DNA of 64,000 bases. Source: Apus apus (taxonomy: Eukaryota; Chordata; Aves; Apodiformes; Apodidae). The DNA lies in assembly GCF_020740795.1 (NCBI RefSeq), contig NC_067294.1:5208001-5272000 (forward strand), read 5' to 3'. The first letter of the stretch is position 1, and the number at the start of each line of letters is the position of its first letter. The notes beneath the pieces were generated by a model, which ran no database searches, was not told the DNA's origin, and saw nothing but the letters and a program-made list of their open reading frames with translations. A program made the translations under genes and the position numbers. Below are positions 25,941-40,292 of the stretch, piece after piece.

Positions 25941-28900
25941 ATCCTACTCTCATTACATCAGTTTTAGAGTACTATGACAGCTGTCTTCAATGAAGGGACC
26001 TGAACAGCACCATAGCACTATGGCATATATCCTATGCAGCTTCAGTCAAATTTACTTCAAGTTAGGGACAAACTGAAGAGCTGGAGATCTACAGGAAGGA
26101 GAACATGAAGATCAGTTCATCTTAAGGAAACTCCATGACAGTTGTCAACATGCCGAGCTCATAACTTTTTTCCTTCTGTATCCTGTGATCATTTTTTTAA
26201 CAAATTCGAAAGAAACAGCGGTGACAGCTGGGCAGCTCTCCACCTGGAGTAAGTTGGACAGCTCCACTGAAATCAGTGGATTAGACCTCGAGCCAACATG
26301 GATCTCTCTGGGATCACTGAAGTTAATAGCAAGCCCACCAGTTGGAGTGCATTCATATACTCCTACTAAAAAAAATGGTGTTACTTTGATTTACAGTAAG
26401 AGTGGTGTCATGTTATATGCCAAATAAAATAGAAAAATTGGATATATTTCTAATAAATTACTGGGAGAGGAGCCACAGGTCTTTATTTTCTTAACATGGA
26501 GAGTCTGAAACTGCTGTAGCTGTTTGAAATACAGGATAGACTTGATTTTGATTCTGTCCTTTTCGCAGGCTCAAGGACCATTGAAATGACGGGGCTTTTT
26601 CCTAAAACTGCCTCCAAAGTTGAAGCTTGCATAACGTGAAGATACTATAGGCATCCATATCACTTCTGTAGTAAGCTATGCAGTTAGGAGGAAGAGGGCA
26701 CAAAATCCTGAGGGCAGTTCAGAGCAGCAGTCTGGTGCTGACTAGACTTTAACCCTCTGGAGGAGAAAATACTCTTCTCTTGCCCATGTCCCTCCCTTGT
26801 TCTGCTCCTTTTTGCTTTATGACTGCAAGACTGTAACAAGGTTTGAAAGCTTTTGGGTGTACACTTCTGTGCCCTTTCTAGTTACCCAGCCCTCTTGTAA
26901 GGAGTTATAGATGATGTTGGTGACACGGACACTATCACACCAGTCTGAAGCATGTATTAGAGAGTCTGTTAAATATTTTTCATAGCCCAGTGATTTAGTA
27001 TAGACAAGAAACTGAGTGTTGCAGCTGTACACAAAAATGATACCTCCTCAATCCCATCACTTGCCCCAGTTTTTCACAGCTCAAAGACACCATTCTCCCC
27101 CTTGCCTACCTGCTGTAGCCACCTCTGCCTTACCTTACCCTTTTATATTCTCCAAAGTAGCAAAGAGAAAAAAGGGTACAGCTGCTTTTAGCAGTGATAC
27201 TATTCTTTGTTCTCATTCCAGCTGGGCCATTCTGTACCTGCTGCCATGTCTGTTGCTCTGACTTCTTTGTGCTTAGCACAGAAATTTTGTTACAATCTTC
27301 TAAGATGTCTTTTCTCAAGGCTTTTCATTTTCTGATTTACAGGAGTATTTTCAGACTCCCAAAAATTGTCATAATTTGAATCCCTGGCAAAAATCCAGTA
27401 TTTCCTCAACAATTTATCTTTTATATCTTTTGCTCTTTACTTCTCTGGAAACTGAAGAAAGATTGATTGGTGTCCAGGCTACCAATTAGATATTAATTGT
27501 CACTTTTCTTCCCAGGCAAGTTCAGTGTGAAAACATCTCTGATAAAAATCAAGCCCTGCTTGAATCATTTTTCCAGCATAACAGTGAGGTTTGTATATAC
27601 ACATTACTGTAATAATGTCAAAGTTCAATAATACACAGAGATTATTAGATTTTGTTTTATTATTTTCCTTGAATTATTCATTGACTATCTATAATTTCCC
27701 AAAGAATAATTTCATAAAGTACTGGAGCAATAAAACTCTCCATATATAGCACACCAATGTAGATGGTATTTATGATGTACTCAAAGAAAGATCAGCCTGC
27801 TACATTAATCATGTAAAAGTATTGAAAAAATATATTTAATAATTTCTATTTGAAAATAAAACCTGCTCAGAGCTTTAAGACCTGCATGAAACCTAGAATT
27901 AAATTTCATACATTTTCTGCAACAATATACATAATTATTCAATATTCCAGGTTTGTCTGGTGCTCAGCAATCTCTCCTCTCATTTTATCTGAATCATGAG
28001 TTGTATTTAATCATTTTTTATTTAGTATTTTTTGCTTATAACATTCCAGATTAAATAAGAAGTAGTAAGATATATAAAGCCCTGTCCTTTGGTCAAGACA
28101 AGCTGAACAGCAAGACACCTCCTTCCTGAAACCCTGTTCTGACTCTAAGGACCACCAGGACACCACTTCAAGCACCTTCTGTGCTTATCCCAGCCTCTGT
28201 CACAAGTACCATGATAGCCTTGTGCTGGCCTGCTAGAGTGCAAACATGTGTCCTTGTGCAGGACCACAGATTTCCCTTAGGACCATGTGTGAAGTCGACT
28301 GTCCACTCAAACTGCAGGAAAGAAGCTAAAATGTGGCCTTCTGGAATTTATCACTCAAAGTGTAGTGGCACTGGAATTGTAAGTGGCATTGGTAAGATGG
28401 GTAAATTCTATTGAATGCCACCTAGATAGAGAATGAATTTTTCCCTAGATTTGACTCCTGAGAGCACCAAACCACACTGTATTTCAATTTCCTCTGTCTG
28501 ACAATCAACCTTTCCAGGCTTTGCTATTCTCCACCTGTGTAAAGTCAAGAGAAAGTCAAGTCTGGAGACACAACCTGCTCTTCTGTAGGCCAAAAAGCAG
28601 AAGTTCTGCCTCATACTTCTGGCAGGCTCACATGCACTGTAAGCCAAATCATGCTGACATCTTTCAGATGTTTGAAAAGCTAAACACGCTACAGCAATAT
28701 GCCTAGTTTGTGGCATATGAAATCAAATGGAAAATGAGTGAGCATAAATCAGAATATGTTGTCATAGAGCTTTACCTGTGTGAGGACTGCAGGAACATGC
28801 CATAAAGTTAGTTCTTGAAAAGCTGGAATCTGCAAATAAACACAAATATAATCTGTGATACTATCTGTGAAAATATAATAATGCTTTTATGAACTCTAAC

Positions 28901-31900
28901 AAGCAAAGGGAGTGTGTGTATAGGACATATAAACTTATATTTAGAAATTAAACCTTTTTTCAGAATTTTAGGGTCCCTGCAAAGGAAGTAAAGAATGAAC
29001 AATTGATATAATACTAATAAGCTCAGCTTTTAGCTTTGAACATTAATAACTTACTTGAGATAGATCAGCCTCCTTTATATGAGCCACCCTGTGGTGTTTC
29101 ACTTGATTTTGATTCTCTTCATGTAGAAACCTTTTAGCTAATCATTTTCATCTCTGTATGTCAATAAATCTTGCATCTCTAGGGCATTGACTTTTACTCA
29201 GCAAATGTTAAGCAGAAATAAAACCACCCAGAACATCTAAGCATGAGAATTTCAATAAGAATTTAGCAATATATTGATCCACTTCTCCCCCTTCTGAATT
29301 TTCATTACTATATCACTTTCAGCTCCTGAATTCAGTAAGATAAAAAGCTAAAATAGCATGTGACTTATAGGCTGTAGCCAACCTTCCCAAAACTATTTTT
29401 GAATGGCTTCTTCACCAACAGTAAACTCAAAAAAGGGTTTTATAAGGGTTTTAAAGGTGCTAGAAAACGGTCAATAATCTATTCGTGATGTGAAGAGTTG
29501 GCAGTCACAGACTGCAAGTGAATGACCTCTTCTATAAATATAGACATAATAGAAAGCAGAAATTAGAAGATAAAAAAGGAATATAGACAATAGTGGGAAA
29601 GCAAAGCTTGTAGTGAAAAGACATGTTTCTATGGATTTATAAACGTAACGTAATACTACATGCCCTACATTTCCCCTTCCTTGGAAGCCAGTTGGCAATG
29701 TGTTTACATTTTACACTGTTCCTTACTTAAAGTAAAATTAGGTTAAAGTAAGTCTTGCATAATTATTTATAAGCATCTACCACCTAAGAGCCAGACAGAT
29801 GTGCTATTAATAAAGCCATTAATAAAGATAGAGATTCTCATTTGTTAATCACCCTCAGTTACAGATGTAGACTACCAGCTCCTTGCTATGCTTGCTCCTA
29901 GCTATGCTTGCTCCTAGCTTTCTTTTACATGTACTTGTTCTTTTCTCTTTGCTTCTTCATTGCTGCCTCATACTGGCACTCAACTCTCCTTTTCCACTAC
30001 TATTCCAACATTTATTTGTAATAATGGTTTTCAGCTTTTTCCCATATATAGAAACATTTCACAGTGGAGATGTAGACTCAAACAAAACAAGTTTCAGCAT
30101 AGCTACAACAGGTTGTTTTCATTGATTCTTAAGTGTCCACATAAAACCAAGAATCCATGTGCTACCAAGTGAAAATACTTAAGCTACAATACTAGCACAG
30201 AGATACAAAACCACAAAATGTATTTATCAGGCAACTTCATCTCCTGATCAAGAACCAATTGTCTTCTCTTGCTGTCTTCTCTGCTTGCCCCTTCCCCTGA
30301 CAATAGAGATGGCCAGGGTCTGCAAACACAGAGCATGACCTCGTATCTTTGTTCAGCATCTTCTGGACTCAATTGGAAAACAATTAACAAAGCTCTCTGT
30401 AAGTCATTAACAGTCATGTTACACTTCTCTAGAGGCCTTTGGCATATCCAGGCTGTGTTTGCTCTGAGCTGAAATGCAAATAATTACAAAGTGGTTTCTA
30501 CTTGCTCCACCACAGTTATTCAAACCATAAGGCCTTCAAGACATGTCCAAGTCACTGAACAGCTACATGTGACAATGTATCAGATAAATACCAAGGGTGA
30601 CAGTTTTCAGCAGAATTTTCTGACACAAAACTGGGTCCAGACAAAGTGGTAACCGACAAATCCAGCTAAGCTATAACATCAACAGTGTGAGTGACCATTC
30701 TCTGGTAAGCTGATGCCACAGCACAAGCTCACAAAGAGATTATGAGTTCAGGAACAAGTTCCATTTCCTTTCAGTTTTAGAGCACGCCTACCAGAGTGGG
30801 GTCATGATGCAAGATTTACACTCCCACATTTTTCCTGCAAACATTGAAAGAATGGCAATGAAAATAAAGGAATTTGGCCATTAAATGGAGTTTATACCCC
30901 AAAATGTAGAAAGTGGTAAATAATCCAAGGTGAAAGGACTATTTGCAACCATGTTACTAAGCCTTAGCAGTAAAACTAACAGTATTCATAATGTCCTGTA
31001 TATTTTGTGACAATGGTATTACTTTGTTTCCCAAAGGACAGAGGACCTGTAGTTAAGGTGTCTGAAGGTGCTCAGAATACACCAGAAGGAAGTTTTACAT
31101 ACCAAAGCAGCCATTGGAAGAACTATGTTGCACTGTCATAGGCAATTTTTTTTCAGCAATGTGTCAGCTTAAACAAAGTTGCATTAAGAACTTTAACAGT
31201 GCATTGCTTCCTGAGATGGAAACAAAACATGGAATATAAAACTTCTAGGACTGAGAATTGCAAGCTTGTATCAGCTCCATTCTGCTAAAAAATGTCAGTT
31301 CAGCACTGACTGAAATCTCTTACACCTGTTCCTGCCTCATGAACAGAAGCTTCAGTAACACAAGATCAAGTTTTGTATGCTGCAGCCAAGCAAAATGCTC
31401 ACTAACCAAATGTATAAGTTGATCTCATATTCTTCAAGCATCACTTTCACCATCCAACAAATGCTGATCCTGTTTGTCCTAACACAACATAACATTCCAA
31501 CAGAATGCATACTAACAGGCTCTTTCTATAAATATTCAGAAGGTTCCCTGGTGCATTTTTTTCTGCAGCACTTTATGCAAACCTGTATACTAGTTCATTG
31601 ATCTTGGCAGTTACCTACCCAGAAAATACCAGCAATGGTTTTTCCTTATTCAAGGTAGAAATGAGAAAATAGGCTTACAGTTGCTTTGGTTTTGTTTAAA
31701 TATGTACATGAGCATATTTTCCATGTTCTCTGCTGTGATATTTCAGCCTTTGTTTTCATAATATGGCAGACTCAGGAAGAAAAACAGATTCTGCTATCCC
31801 AGTAATTTTGCTATATCACAGGTGATACAGTGTCAATAAAATCACAACATAAGTATGTGATAACATTTAACATGGATGTCTCAAATAAAAGCTAAACTCA

Positions 31901-34315
31901 GAGTTCTGAGTGCCTTAAGTGTTTTTCAGGGCCACACTGTAAATTTATAAACTTTACCATAATAAAAGTGCAAGTAATTTGAAGTTTGTTGCAGAGTCTT
32001 TACAGAGTGCTGCCATAATGTCCTCATATAACAAAGGAAAATTGTATAATTAGTCATGACAACGGACTTGTTAAAAATTTAAATTTAGCCATGTTTTCAG
32101 CAAGAGAGGCTGCACTTTATTAGGTGTACTTCAGATGCATGAGCTGCTTGTTCAGTCACTGTTTGTGTCCCTTCCAAGATTAAGAAAAGGAACAATCTAA
32201 TTAGAAATAATCCTACCAAAGAACAAAGGCTAGAAGAAAAATCTTTTTTTCTATTTTTTTTTCCCCAGTTGCCAGATGAGTCTGTTAATTGTGATGTGGA
32301 CTGTGGTCTTATCTCAAGCAAAGGATAATGCATTTGTCCATTTCACATTTATGTTTATTATACCTTTTAAAAATATTGTGGCCTTTTCTAAACATAATGG
32401 AGCCTTTTGTTAAACGAAAACAACAACAAAAAAACAGGATACAGTTTCAATGCACAGAATATATTTAACACTAAGTAAACTCAGCTGCAGAGAAGAAACA
32501 AGCTTTGGTTTATATCGTGTTGTTGCCTAATCTCTAACTCCAGCAATAGGAAATAAAATGCCTTTTATGAGGTGCTAGTCCCTCCAGAGTTATTTGGTAA
32601 TAATGACTTAACAGGCAAGGTTTGAAAGCCAAATCAATCTTTAAGTCAGCCAGAATCACAGCTCTTTGGAGATTATCACTGGTGATCAAAGTCAGCAACA
32701 AATACCCAAAGCTGAACAGAGAATGTCAAGGTTTTCTTAGTTCATAGAAGCTTCTGAGTTTCATATGGTCTCCTTGCTAATTAAGATTCAATATACCAGT
32801 TAGCTGTGATCTTTAGTGTCTTCCATACCTGAATAATATTTTCTGACATTTAAGTCAAGCTAAATCTGAGTGTCTTAGTGACAGTAATGAACTCTACATT
32901 CAGAACTACATTTAAATAAGGTTTCCGTTTCTTTGCAAATACAGAGATAGCAGCAGACTGAGCTCTTTTTCAGATAATATCATGCCTTGTTACAACTTTT
33001 CAAAATTAAGATAAAAATTGGTTGTATCAGGGTAAACAAAAATGTAAAACATGACATTTCCCATTTTAAAGCATAGCTTTTCTGCAAGTAGTACAAAATA
33101 AAATTTGCCCTTTTGAAGAATGAAAGGTCTGGGAATTTTGAGACACAAAAATTCAGTCCATCAAAAACTGCTACTGCCATAGAAGCATAGTTCCTTTTAC
33201 CTAATATTTCCTAAGGTCATAAAAAAAAAAAAAAGTCATAACTTTGGGTTCTTTCTTTTGTCCTTAATTCAGTGAATTAGTCAGCACCTCATAGAAACAG
33301 GCATATGAGAGATTCTCAGGTACTAAAAAAAAAGACCACTGCTTTTAATTTCTGTGTTAGGCTGGTGCTAAAGCAACAGAAAGACAATGTGTAGGGGAAA
33401 TGATCCATGTAAAAAGAAGCCACAAAAACTATCACATCACTGTATTAATTTTTCCAACAAACTACAAGCCATTGAATTGCAAACTCAGGAATAAAAGCTT
33501 ACTCAGCAAAGGCACAGGGCTACCTGCCAGCTATTGAGTCATAGCAGTGTTGGTGCCACATGTTTCTCACAGCAGCTGAATTTTCACCAGACTCTGCAGT
33601 ATAGCAGGTAGGAAACTGTCATCAGAGTCAAAGGAAAAAGACAAGTGTGTCTGTGTGGACAGTGAATCAGACTCTTCAGCAGGTCTAACCCTCTAAGCTG
33701 AATGACAACTAATAAAAAATCTGAAAGTATGGCATTTCTGTGGGTGTTGAATTTTTTAATGTTATTTTTTGTTATCAAGGGTCAATTTCTGCATATTTTT
33801 CTCCCAAGTATGATCACTCAAATCAGCAAAATTAAGAATATGCTAAGGTTAAATATATTGTGAAGTGCCACCTATAGAACGCTGCTTTCTCAAACTGAAG
33901 CAAATACAGAAGAGATGTTTGCCAGTTTGCATGATTCACAAGATTAGGTTACTGTAAAGATGGCCTTCTAAAAACAGAGAAAAAAAGTAAAATTCTAAGT
34001 AATTCATATTGGATATGTTTCCAAAAAAAAGTGCACATGAGGAAATTAAGGAGTTTTTTTAATTGTGAGAAGGAGAGACTTACTAAAAAATAAAAAGGAT
34101 TGCTCTTAGATTTTTATTTTAATACCAAGAATTTCTACTCTGCAACTGAAGTGATTTGTAGTTTCCCACAGAGAGAACAGGCCCCTCTCCCAATTACATG
34201 TTTTCATCCTTTCACTGACTCTGACACTCATTTGACTCTCAGTGAGTTAGTTTAACTCTCCAAATTTGCAAAAATATGCTGAGAGTTTTTTGGAGGGGTT
34301 AGTTTTTTCAGCTCA
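25941..34315. other. Gene-free AT-rich intergenic DNA, right-middle part
   Basis: No supported gene. Open frames of 60-102 codons (for example 28408-28716 on -) have no domain signature. A 16-bp unit is duplicated in tandem at 29885-29916. At 26255-26345 the words CTCCACTGAAATCAGTGG and ATCACTGAAGTTAATAGC recall an old amniote repeat core (cactgaagtcaatgg) but are too decayed to assign. A14 lies near 33223-33236. Confidence 0.6.
29885..29916. repeat. Tandem duplication of a 16-bp unit
   Basis: GCTATGCTTGCTCCTA appears twice, perfectly, at 29885-29900 and 29901-29916. A recent small replication-slippage duplication is the simplest reading. Confidence 0.9.
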
Positions 34316-34600
34316 TGGTAGTGTCAGTTCTGGGCTCAAAAGAGACAGGGAACTACTGGAGAGAGTTCAGGGAAGGGCAACAAAGATGACTGGGGAATTG
34401 GAGCATCTCCCTTACCAGGAAAGGCTGAGACAGCTGGGGCTGTTTAGCCTGGAGAAGAGAAGGCTGAGGGGAGACCTTATTAGTGTCTATAAGTATCTAA
34501 AGGGTGGGTGCAAAGAAGTATGGAGCCAGACTCTGCTCAGCAGTTCCCAGTGACAGGACAAGGGACAACAGGCACAAGGTGGAACAGCATACTCAGATTT
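34316..34600 (+). mobile_element. CR1 LINE fragment, sense orientation (reverse transcriptase C-terminus)
   Basis: The + strand open frame here carries the C-terminal end of the CR1 ORF2 protein: [14 protein letters not shown], then [20 protein letters not shown], then [18 protein letters not shown], followed by the 3' region words GGAGCCAGACTCTGCTCAGC and CCCAGTGACAGGACAAGG. CR1 is the dominant bird retrotransposon and is almost always 5'-truncated. This copy is truncated at both ends, lacking the 3' ATTCTATG repeats, and cannot move. Confidence 0.9.
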
Positions 34601-37600
34601 TTTCCTTTACCTGAAGCTACTTTGGGATTTTTCAGAAACAAATAAAACATTAACAGTAAAACTGATATTTGCTCAAGACCAGTTGCCTGACCAGCAAAAA
34701 CCATCATAATTGGAACACTTGGAGCTGCACCTGAAATGACATCCTCTTTTCAGAGTTCGAAGACAGCAATGGTAACACACCAATACAATCCTGTGAAACA
34801 AAAGAGGTCTTTTCCTTCATTATTTACAGATTTCACATGGCAACCCTGAAACAATTGAAGGCCAAAGTAAGGCCTTGGTATTATGTGAAAGTTAATGCCC
34901 TGGGTGGCCTTGTGCCCTAAACCATTAGAAAGCATTGACTCAAGAAAGATCAATACCAATGTATCCTGGCAGTACTGGAGTTTGGAGGTTATGAAATCTG
35001 ACAAGATCACAGCCTGAAATGGTAATTGGCAGAGAATAACAGGATTGCTTATTGCTCATTATATTTTTAAAAAACTTTTTTTGTTTATGTTTATTGGAAA
35101 GCAACAAAACTGCCTTGCATTTTTCTTCCTTGCTTCAATCAATAGGGTCATCCTCAGGTGAGGGTCTGGGAGTTTTCTTTTGCTTTTTAAAAGAAGGAGA
35201 TGATTCAAATACAGGATTAGGAAATTTTTCTACAGTTGCTAATATCTTTCCAAGCAGCAGTCAGGGCAACATGTAAAATCTGAAACTAACAGAAAAAAAG
35301 AGGAAAAGGAAGGATGGTAAGACACAGTATCTGAACAGCTGGATGCCAATTACTATTAACAAAACACAGCCATCTACCGGAGGTGTCTTTGTCTCCCCAC
35401 TTGCACAAAGTGGCAATTCAATTAGAGGTCTCTTCCTTTCACACGGCTCAAAATGTTAAACAAGTTTCACCTAAAAAGATTAATGTTCTCCACTTCATTT
35501 CACTGAAGCCATTACTATACCTCTTTATTTCCACCCTAGTTATTATAAATTATAGCTCTTTTAGCATTTGATATATTCTGTAACATCCATTGTTGTGTGT
35601 TTTTAAAGTTCATCCCCAAAGAGGAGGTATCTATACAAAAAGGAACTATCTTGATCACAAGAGATAGTTTAAAGAGACCTCCATTACATGAGGGGAGACA
35701 TCAACACAAATTTGCCATGCCACCTGTAGCACACAGAAGATATTGCTTCTACTTAAAACAAAATAAAAAAGCTAGCTAAAGATTTATTGATTCACTTTCA
35801 GTTTAGGCTCTCTGGATATCTTACTAATTAGCATGCAGTGTCATTCACAAAGCCATCAGAAAACTGAGAAACTGAAAGGCAACAAAAAAAGCCAGGAATT
35901 GCACTTCTCACATTACCTGCTACAATTGTTTTCAACTGTTTGTTTACTGCATCTTACAGATGGGACTCAGCACATTTCAAAAATACGGTATTCATATCTT
36001 ACTAGGATTCAGCCTCTAATCACATTTATAATTCCTTCCACACTATGCCACTCAGGCCAGTTAATTTACACCACTTTCATAAAACCTTCAAAATTATACT
36101 CTAAAATTGACTGCATGCAACAGTAGAAAAAAGCCAACATAGTAAGAGACAAGGAAAAAAACCAACAAAACACAGAAGCCATGAGAAGTGTTTGCAAAAT
36201 CACACTGGTCATGAAGTCTCTGAATTACATTATTCAAACAGGTGTGCTCTGGTTTGGTTTGTAGACTGGCCCAGATTAGGCCACTCATCCAAACCTCCTG
36301 ACTCATGTGAAGTGCTTGGAACATTATGCAACTACTTCAGATCAAATCTTTTGTAAAATGCTAATCATTTCATAATCACACATTAAACTCTTGAATGGGT
36401 AAATGACCCTGAATTCACTAACAGCTAGGGTTACATTACAGAACATTCCTGGACACATACTCAACAGTTACAAGCTGAACCTCCTCTAAAAGTAAGCCAA
36501 GGAACTACTGCCTTTTCCCCTAAAGGTCTCCATCAGCACAGCTTCTGTCACAGAGCACTACAGCTTCAGGGGTTGCTCAGGGAAGCATCTTTGCTTGCTT
36601 CTTTTCCTATTTTAAAAATTTGTTCCAAGAAAGTAAAGAAGTTATAGAAGCATTGTTGTGCTGTTGCTTAGCTCTGTCCCCAACAGATAGACCACTTAAA
36701 GTTTTTCTCTAAAATCCACGCGGTATTTTAGGGCTGGGACAAAAACCTGGTACATACAGCGCCTGCTGGGAGGGTGACACCTTGAGAGATATTGTTTTTT
36801 TCCTAGGTAGGTTCACAACATGGTAGTTGCTCTCGATGTGTCCTTGCTCGGTTGGATACCGCTCTGTGAATAAAGCAGTGCCGCAGTGGCACCTAGTGGA
36901 GAGGTTTGCTTGCTGCCTCTCTTATTATACTGCCAACAACAAAAATGAAAACCGGTGTGTTGCCTTTACCTACGTTCTGATGTTCCACATGCCAGTCAGC
37001 TGTACTCCTATTAAAAGCTGATATTTTCCCTTTCTAAAAAACGGGCGATAGTTCAGAGTAGAACAATACATATACTTTTCCTCAGGTTGTCACTTAATAA
37101 ACATCAGGTGAGTACTTGGTTTCAAGTGGCTCATTTAAATATACACTGAGTTTCGTTGTTCCTTTGATTCTGTGCCAATACCCGATGCAAGTTCCTCTTT
37201 AATCGTTTACTCTAGCTCTTCCTTTGTTCACTACAATGACACACGTTTCCACCTAATACAATTTCAGTTTCCTCTCAGGGACTCTAATGGCTTTGCAATT
37301 AGTTTCAAGCAGCTGATTCTTTCACTAGTAACAAGGACTTTTTTTTTTTTTTTTCAAGGATGACACTAGCTGGTACGTTCGGATCAGGGAACAAAAAGTT
37401 GTGGTTTAAAACAAACAAACAAAACCAAAAAACCCAAACAAAAAACCCCCCACACAACAAAGTATTGATTGTTTTTACTCAGTACAGGTGTGATGATAAA
37501 ACTGGAAACAATATTAACAACAAATAAATCACTCTGATGAACTTCCTTTCCAATCATTTCCAGCTAATTAGCTACACTAGAGGGAGAACAGCTGAAATTG

Positions 37601-38727
37601 TTGTCTTCAATAACTTAATCACTATAACAGGGGAATTCATTCACTGCTATGGAATTTTTTAAGGGGTTTGTTTTGATTTCAGGTCTTTTTTGGATTACTT
37701 CCTAAAGGAAACAAACGTGACCATTTTCTAATGCTGTTTTTCCTCAACTGGCCCTTACCCCAGTGCACAAAGGGAAGAATGATCTAGTGGTTTGAGGAAT
37801 GGGGAAGGAGGGAATAGTACAACACAAGCAAGTAACCTAATTTGTACTTGGCACTGCTGTGATCACTGGAAGGTGACTTTTGATAGTTGCACTACATACA
37901 TGTAGACTATCACCACCATGCTGGCACAAAGTGGTTTCTCAGAACATGCTGCATCCAGCTCTACTCACAAATCACTGAATTCTCACTAAATACTGTGACT
38001 AGTATTGCTCTGTGAATTTTCTATAATATGCTGTTAAACACAACACACTCAGGTGTTTTGTTTGTTTTTGTTATTACAACTACACAAGAAGACAGTGGGA
38101 GGGAGGGGAAAGGACAACACAGTACAACTAAACAAGGCCATACAAGATTTGCATGAAAAAGGAATTAAATTTCATTTAGCTCAGATAGTATAATCATTAC
38201 ACTTCCTCTTTAGAAGTACCCTGTTGATTTTTATGATTAGGAAAAGCAAAAAGTAGTAGGTGGGTCATTGACTTTCCTGTTTAACTTTTCAGTCTCAAGA
38301 ATTCTATGTTTATGATAACACAGGATTGACATTTTTGTACTTTGGCATACCTAGACAAGTGACAAGCCACGTTATGGGCTTTCAAAAGAAAAGACTGCTC
38401 ATCTTCACATGAGTAGCAAGAGCTGGACTAGTGGTCTGCAAAGAGATGATAGAGGTGAAATATCACCATCTGCAGAAGAGAGAAATAAAAACAACCCCAC
38501 TCTCAGAGCTAAAAGTGAATAGTGTTATTCATGCGTAGTGCCACTTTCTGATAAATTTGTGAATTGAAACCAAAGTCACACACCACTCTTTTTTCTTCTT
38601 TTTTTACTTTTTTTTTTTATATATATAATGTGCTTAAAGCTGTATCCTGTATAAACTGCACCCTCCTAGTCCTTAGGAAATTGTACTTTGTAAACAAAAC
38701 AAACCCCTAACTTAGGGCTTGCTTACA
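34601..38727. other. Gene-free intergenic DNA with simple repeats
   Basis: No gene seen. The segment 36,700-36,980 is slightly richer in CpG than its surroundings (CCACGCGG, CTCGATG, GCTCGG, ACCGCTC, GCCGCAG) but falls well short of an island and holds only a 64-codon open frame. Simple repeats: T17 near 37,339 and an A/C-rich stretch at 37,408-37,460. A T-run joined to TATATATATA lies at 38,586-38,627. Confidence 0.55.
37408..37460. repeat. A/C-rich low-complexity tract
   Basis: Repeated AAAC and AAAAAACCC words over about 50 bases, with a T17 run about 60 bases upstream. No transposon identified. Confidence 0.8.
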
Positions 38728-38999
38728 ATCACAGAATCATAGAATGTCAGGGGTTGGAAAGGACCTCTGGAGATCATGGAGTCCAACCCCCCTGCCAGAG
38801 CAGGACCACCAGAGAATCTAGGGCAGGTCACACAGAAACACATCCTATAACCCCCATAGTAAAGAAGATTTTCCTCATGTTGAGGTGGAACTTCCTGTCC
38901 TGTGGTTTGCATCCATTGTGTCTCATCCTATCACAGGGCACAACTGAAAAGAGATGGACCCCTCCTTCTTGACACCCACCCTTCAGATATTTATATACA
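38728..38999 (-). mobile_element. CR1 LINE 3' fragment, antisense
   Basis: Starts with the reverse complement of the CR1 3' end (ATCACAGAATCATAGAATG), followed by GGTTGGAAAGGACCTCTGGA and GTCCAACCCCCCTGCCAGAG, and ends in CTTGACACCCACCCTTCAGA, a word of the CR1 3' region. The element therefore runs on the minus strand. It is 5'-truncated and abuts a second CR1 end. Confidence 0.92.
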
Positions 39000-39127
39000 T
39001 TCATAGAATCATAGAATCATAGAATCTTAGGGGTTGGAAGGGACCTCGAAAGATCAACTAGTCCAACCCCCCCTGCTAGAGCAGGGTCACCTAGAGCACA
39101 TCACACAAGAACGCATCCAGGTGGGTT
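39000..39127 (-). mobile_element. Second CR1 3' fragment, antisense, abutting or inserted in the first
   Basis: Three CATAGAAT units mark a fresh CR1 3' terminus, followed by GGGTTGGAAGGGACCTCGAA and TCCAACCCCCCCTGCTAGAG. It lies end to end with the previous CR1 in the same orientation. A TATACATT word occurs just before it and again after it (39132-39141 area), which would fit a short target duplication, but the AT-rich context makes this weak. Confidence 0.9.
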
Positions 39128-39226
39128 ATTAATATACATTAATATATGTATATAATATATGTATATATGGTTTTATATACACATGTATACAATATATGTA
39201 TATATATAATTAATACATGTACAATG
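39128..39226. repeat. (TA/TG)n microsatellite
   Basis: About 100 bases of TATATG, TACACATG and TATATATAA words immediately beside the CR1 end. Likely length-variable. Confidence 0.85.
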
Positions 39227-40292
39227 TTACAAGACTTCTTGCTTAGTTAAAAGCAAAGCCTGATTAAACCTTATGGCTGTGTAGCAAAAAAAATTTTAAA
39301 ATAGTATTTTATTTTTTTTAAATAGTGACCCTCTTAGGCACAGTATGTTTTCTGTTTGAACTCAGCAGACACCTGAAATTAAATTATCAAATGTTTGTTT
39401 TATAGTAACATGAGGAAAGATTGTGACAGACTATGGGCCAGTTCCACTTAATATTTTTACGAAGCAGATAATTTCAAGGCTGTACAGGCCATCATGACCT
39501 TATGGGAGCAACATAACGAGCGGTAAATAGGAGTTTTGGCTTGCTGTTATTTTCACAGTCAAGTCTTAGTCAAGTCAAGCAAATAGATACATTTGTATAG
39601 TCAGCTGCAAAATAGCAACCTACAAAGCGATTAGATAAACACATTAGATAAATGCTGCTGGAGTCCACAAGGTGGAGTAAAACTTGTCTCTCTAACCCAA
39701 GAGGCTCAAAGCCTACATACTTAGTTCATATGAATCATGGATGAATAAGAGGCTGCTGATGTCTGAAATCTCAGCAAAAATAGAACTTCCATGTGCTTTG
39801 TGGAACACAAGCTGATAAATTGTCAGTGTCTGAGGCGCCAAGAGGACAGAATAAATCTTAAAATAGCTTATATTAAGAGAACAAGTAAGATAGAGACCTG
39901 AAGATTTATTTTGCTGCAAGACCACTGAAATTGATCTTCAACTCTCCCTTTCCCTCCTCACACTTCTAAACAAAGCAAAAAATTTCACTCTAGTAGCAAA
40001 ACAAAAGCTAGTATGTAGCATCTAATATCTCATGACTGAATGAGTGATGTATCTCAGGCAGATACAATTGCTGAACGGCAAACTGGATCATAAGCCATGC
40101 ATTAGTAAGCTACATCAGTATTTCAGACATCCAGTAAGGTCAAATTTTCATACCATGGTAATTTCAGTTCCCCTTCATCTTTTCTATCAAACACAGCCCA
40201 AATATATTAATGAAGTAGCCTTATTGACTACAGTTAATTTGTAATGTCAGTAATGCAAGCAAACACTTTTCACAAGAGGGAAACTGTCACAG
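39227..40292. other. Intergenic DNA upstream of RUFY1
   Basis: Unique AT-rich sequence with no exon or CpG cluster. Open frames of 66-70 codons have no domain. Confidence 0.6.
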
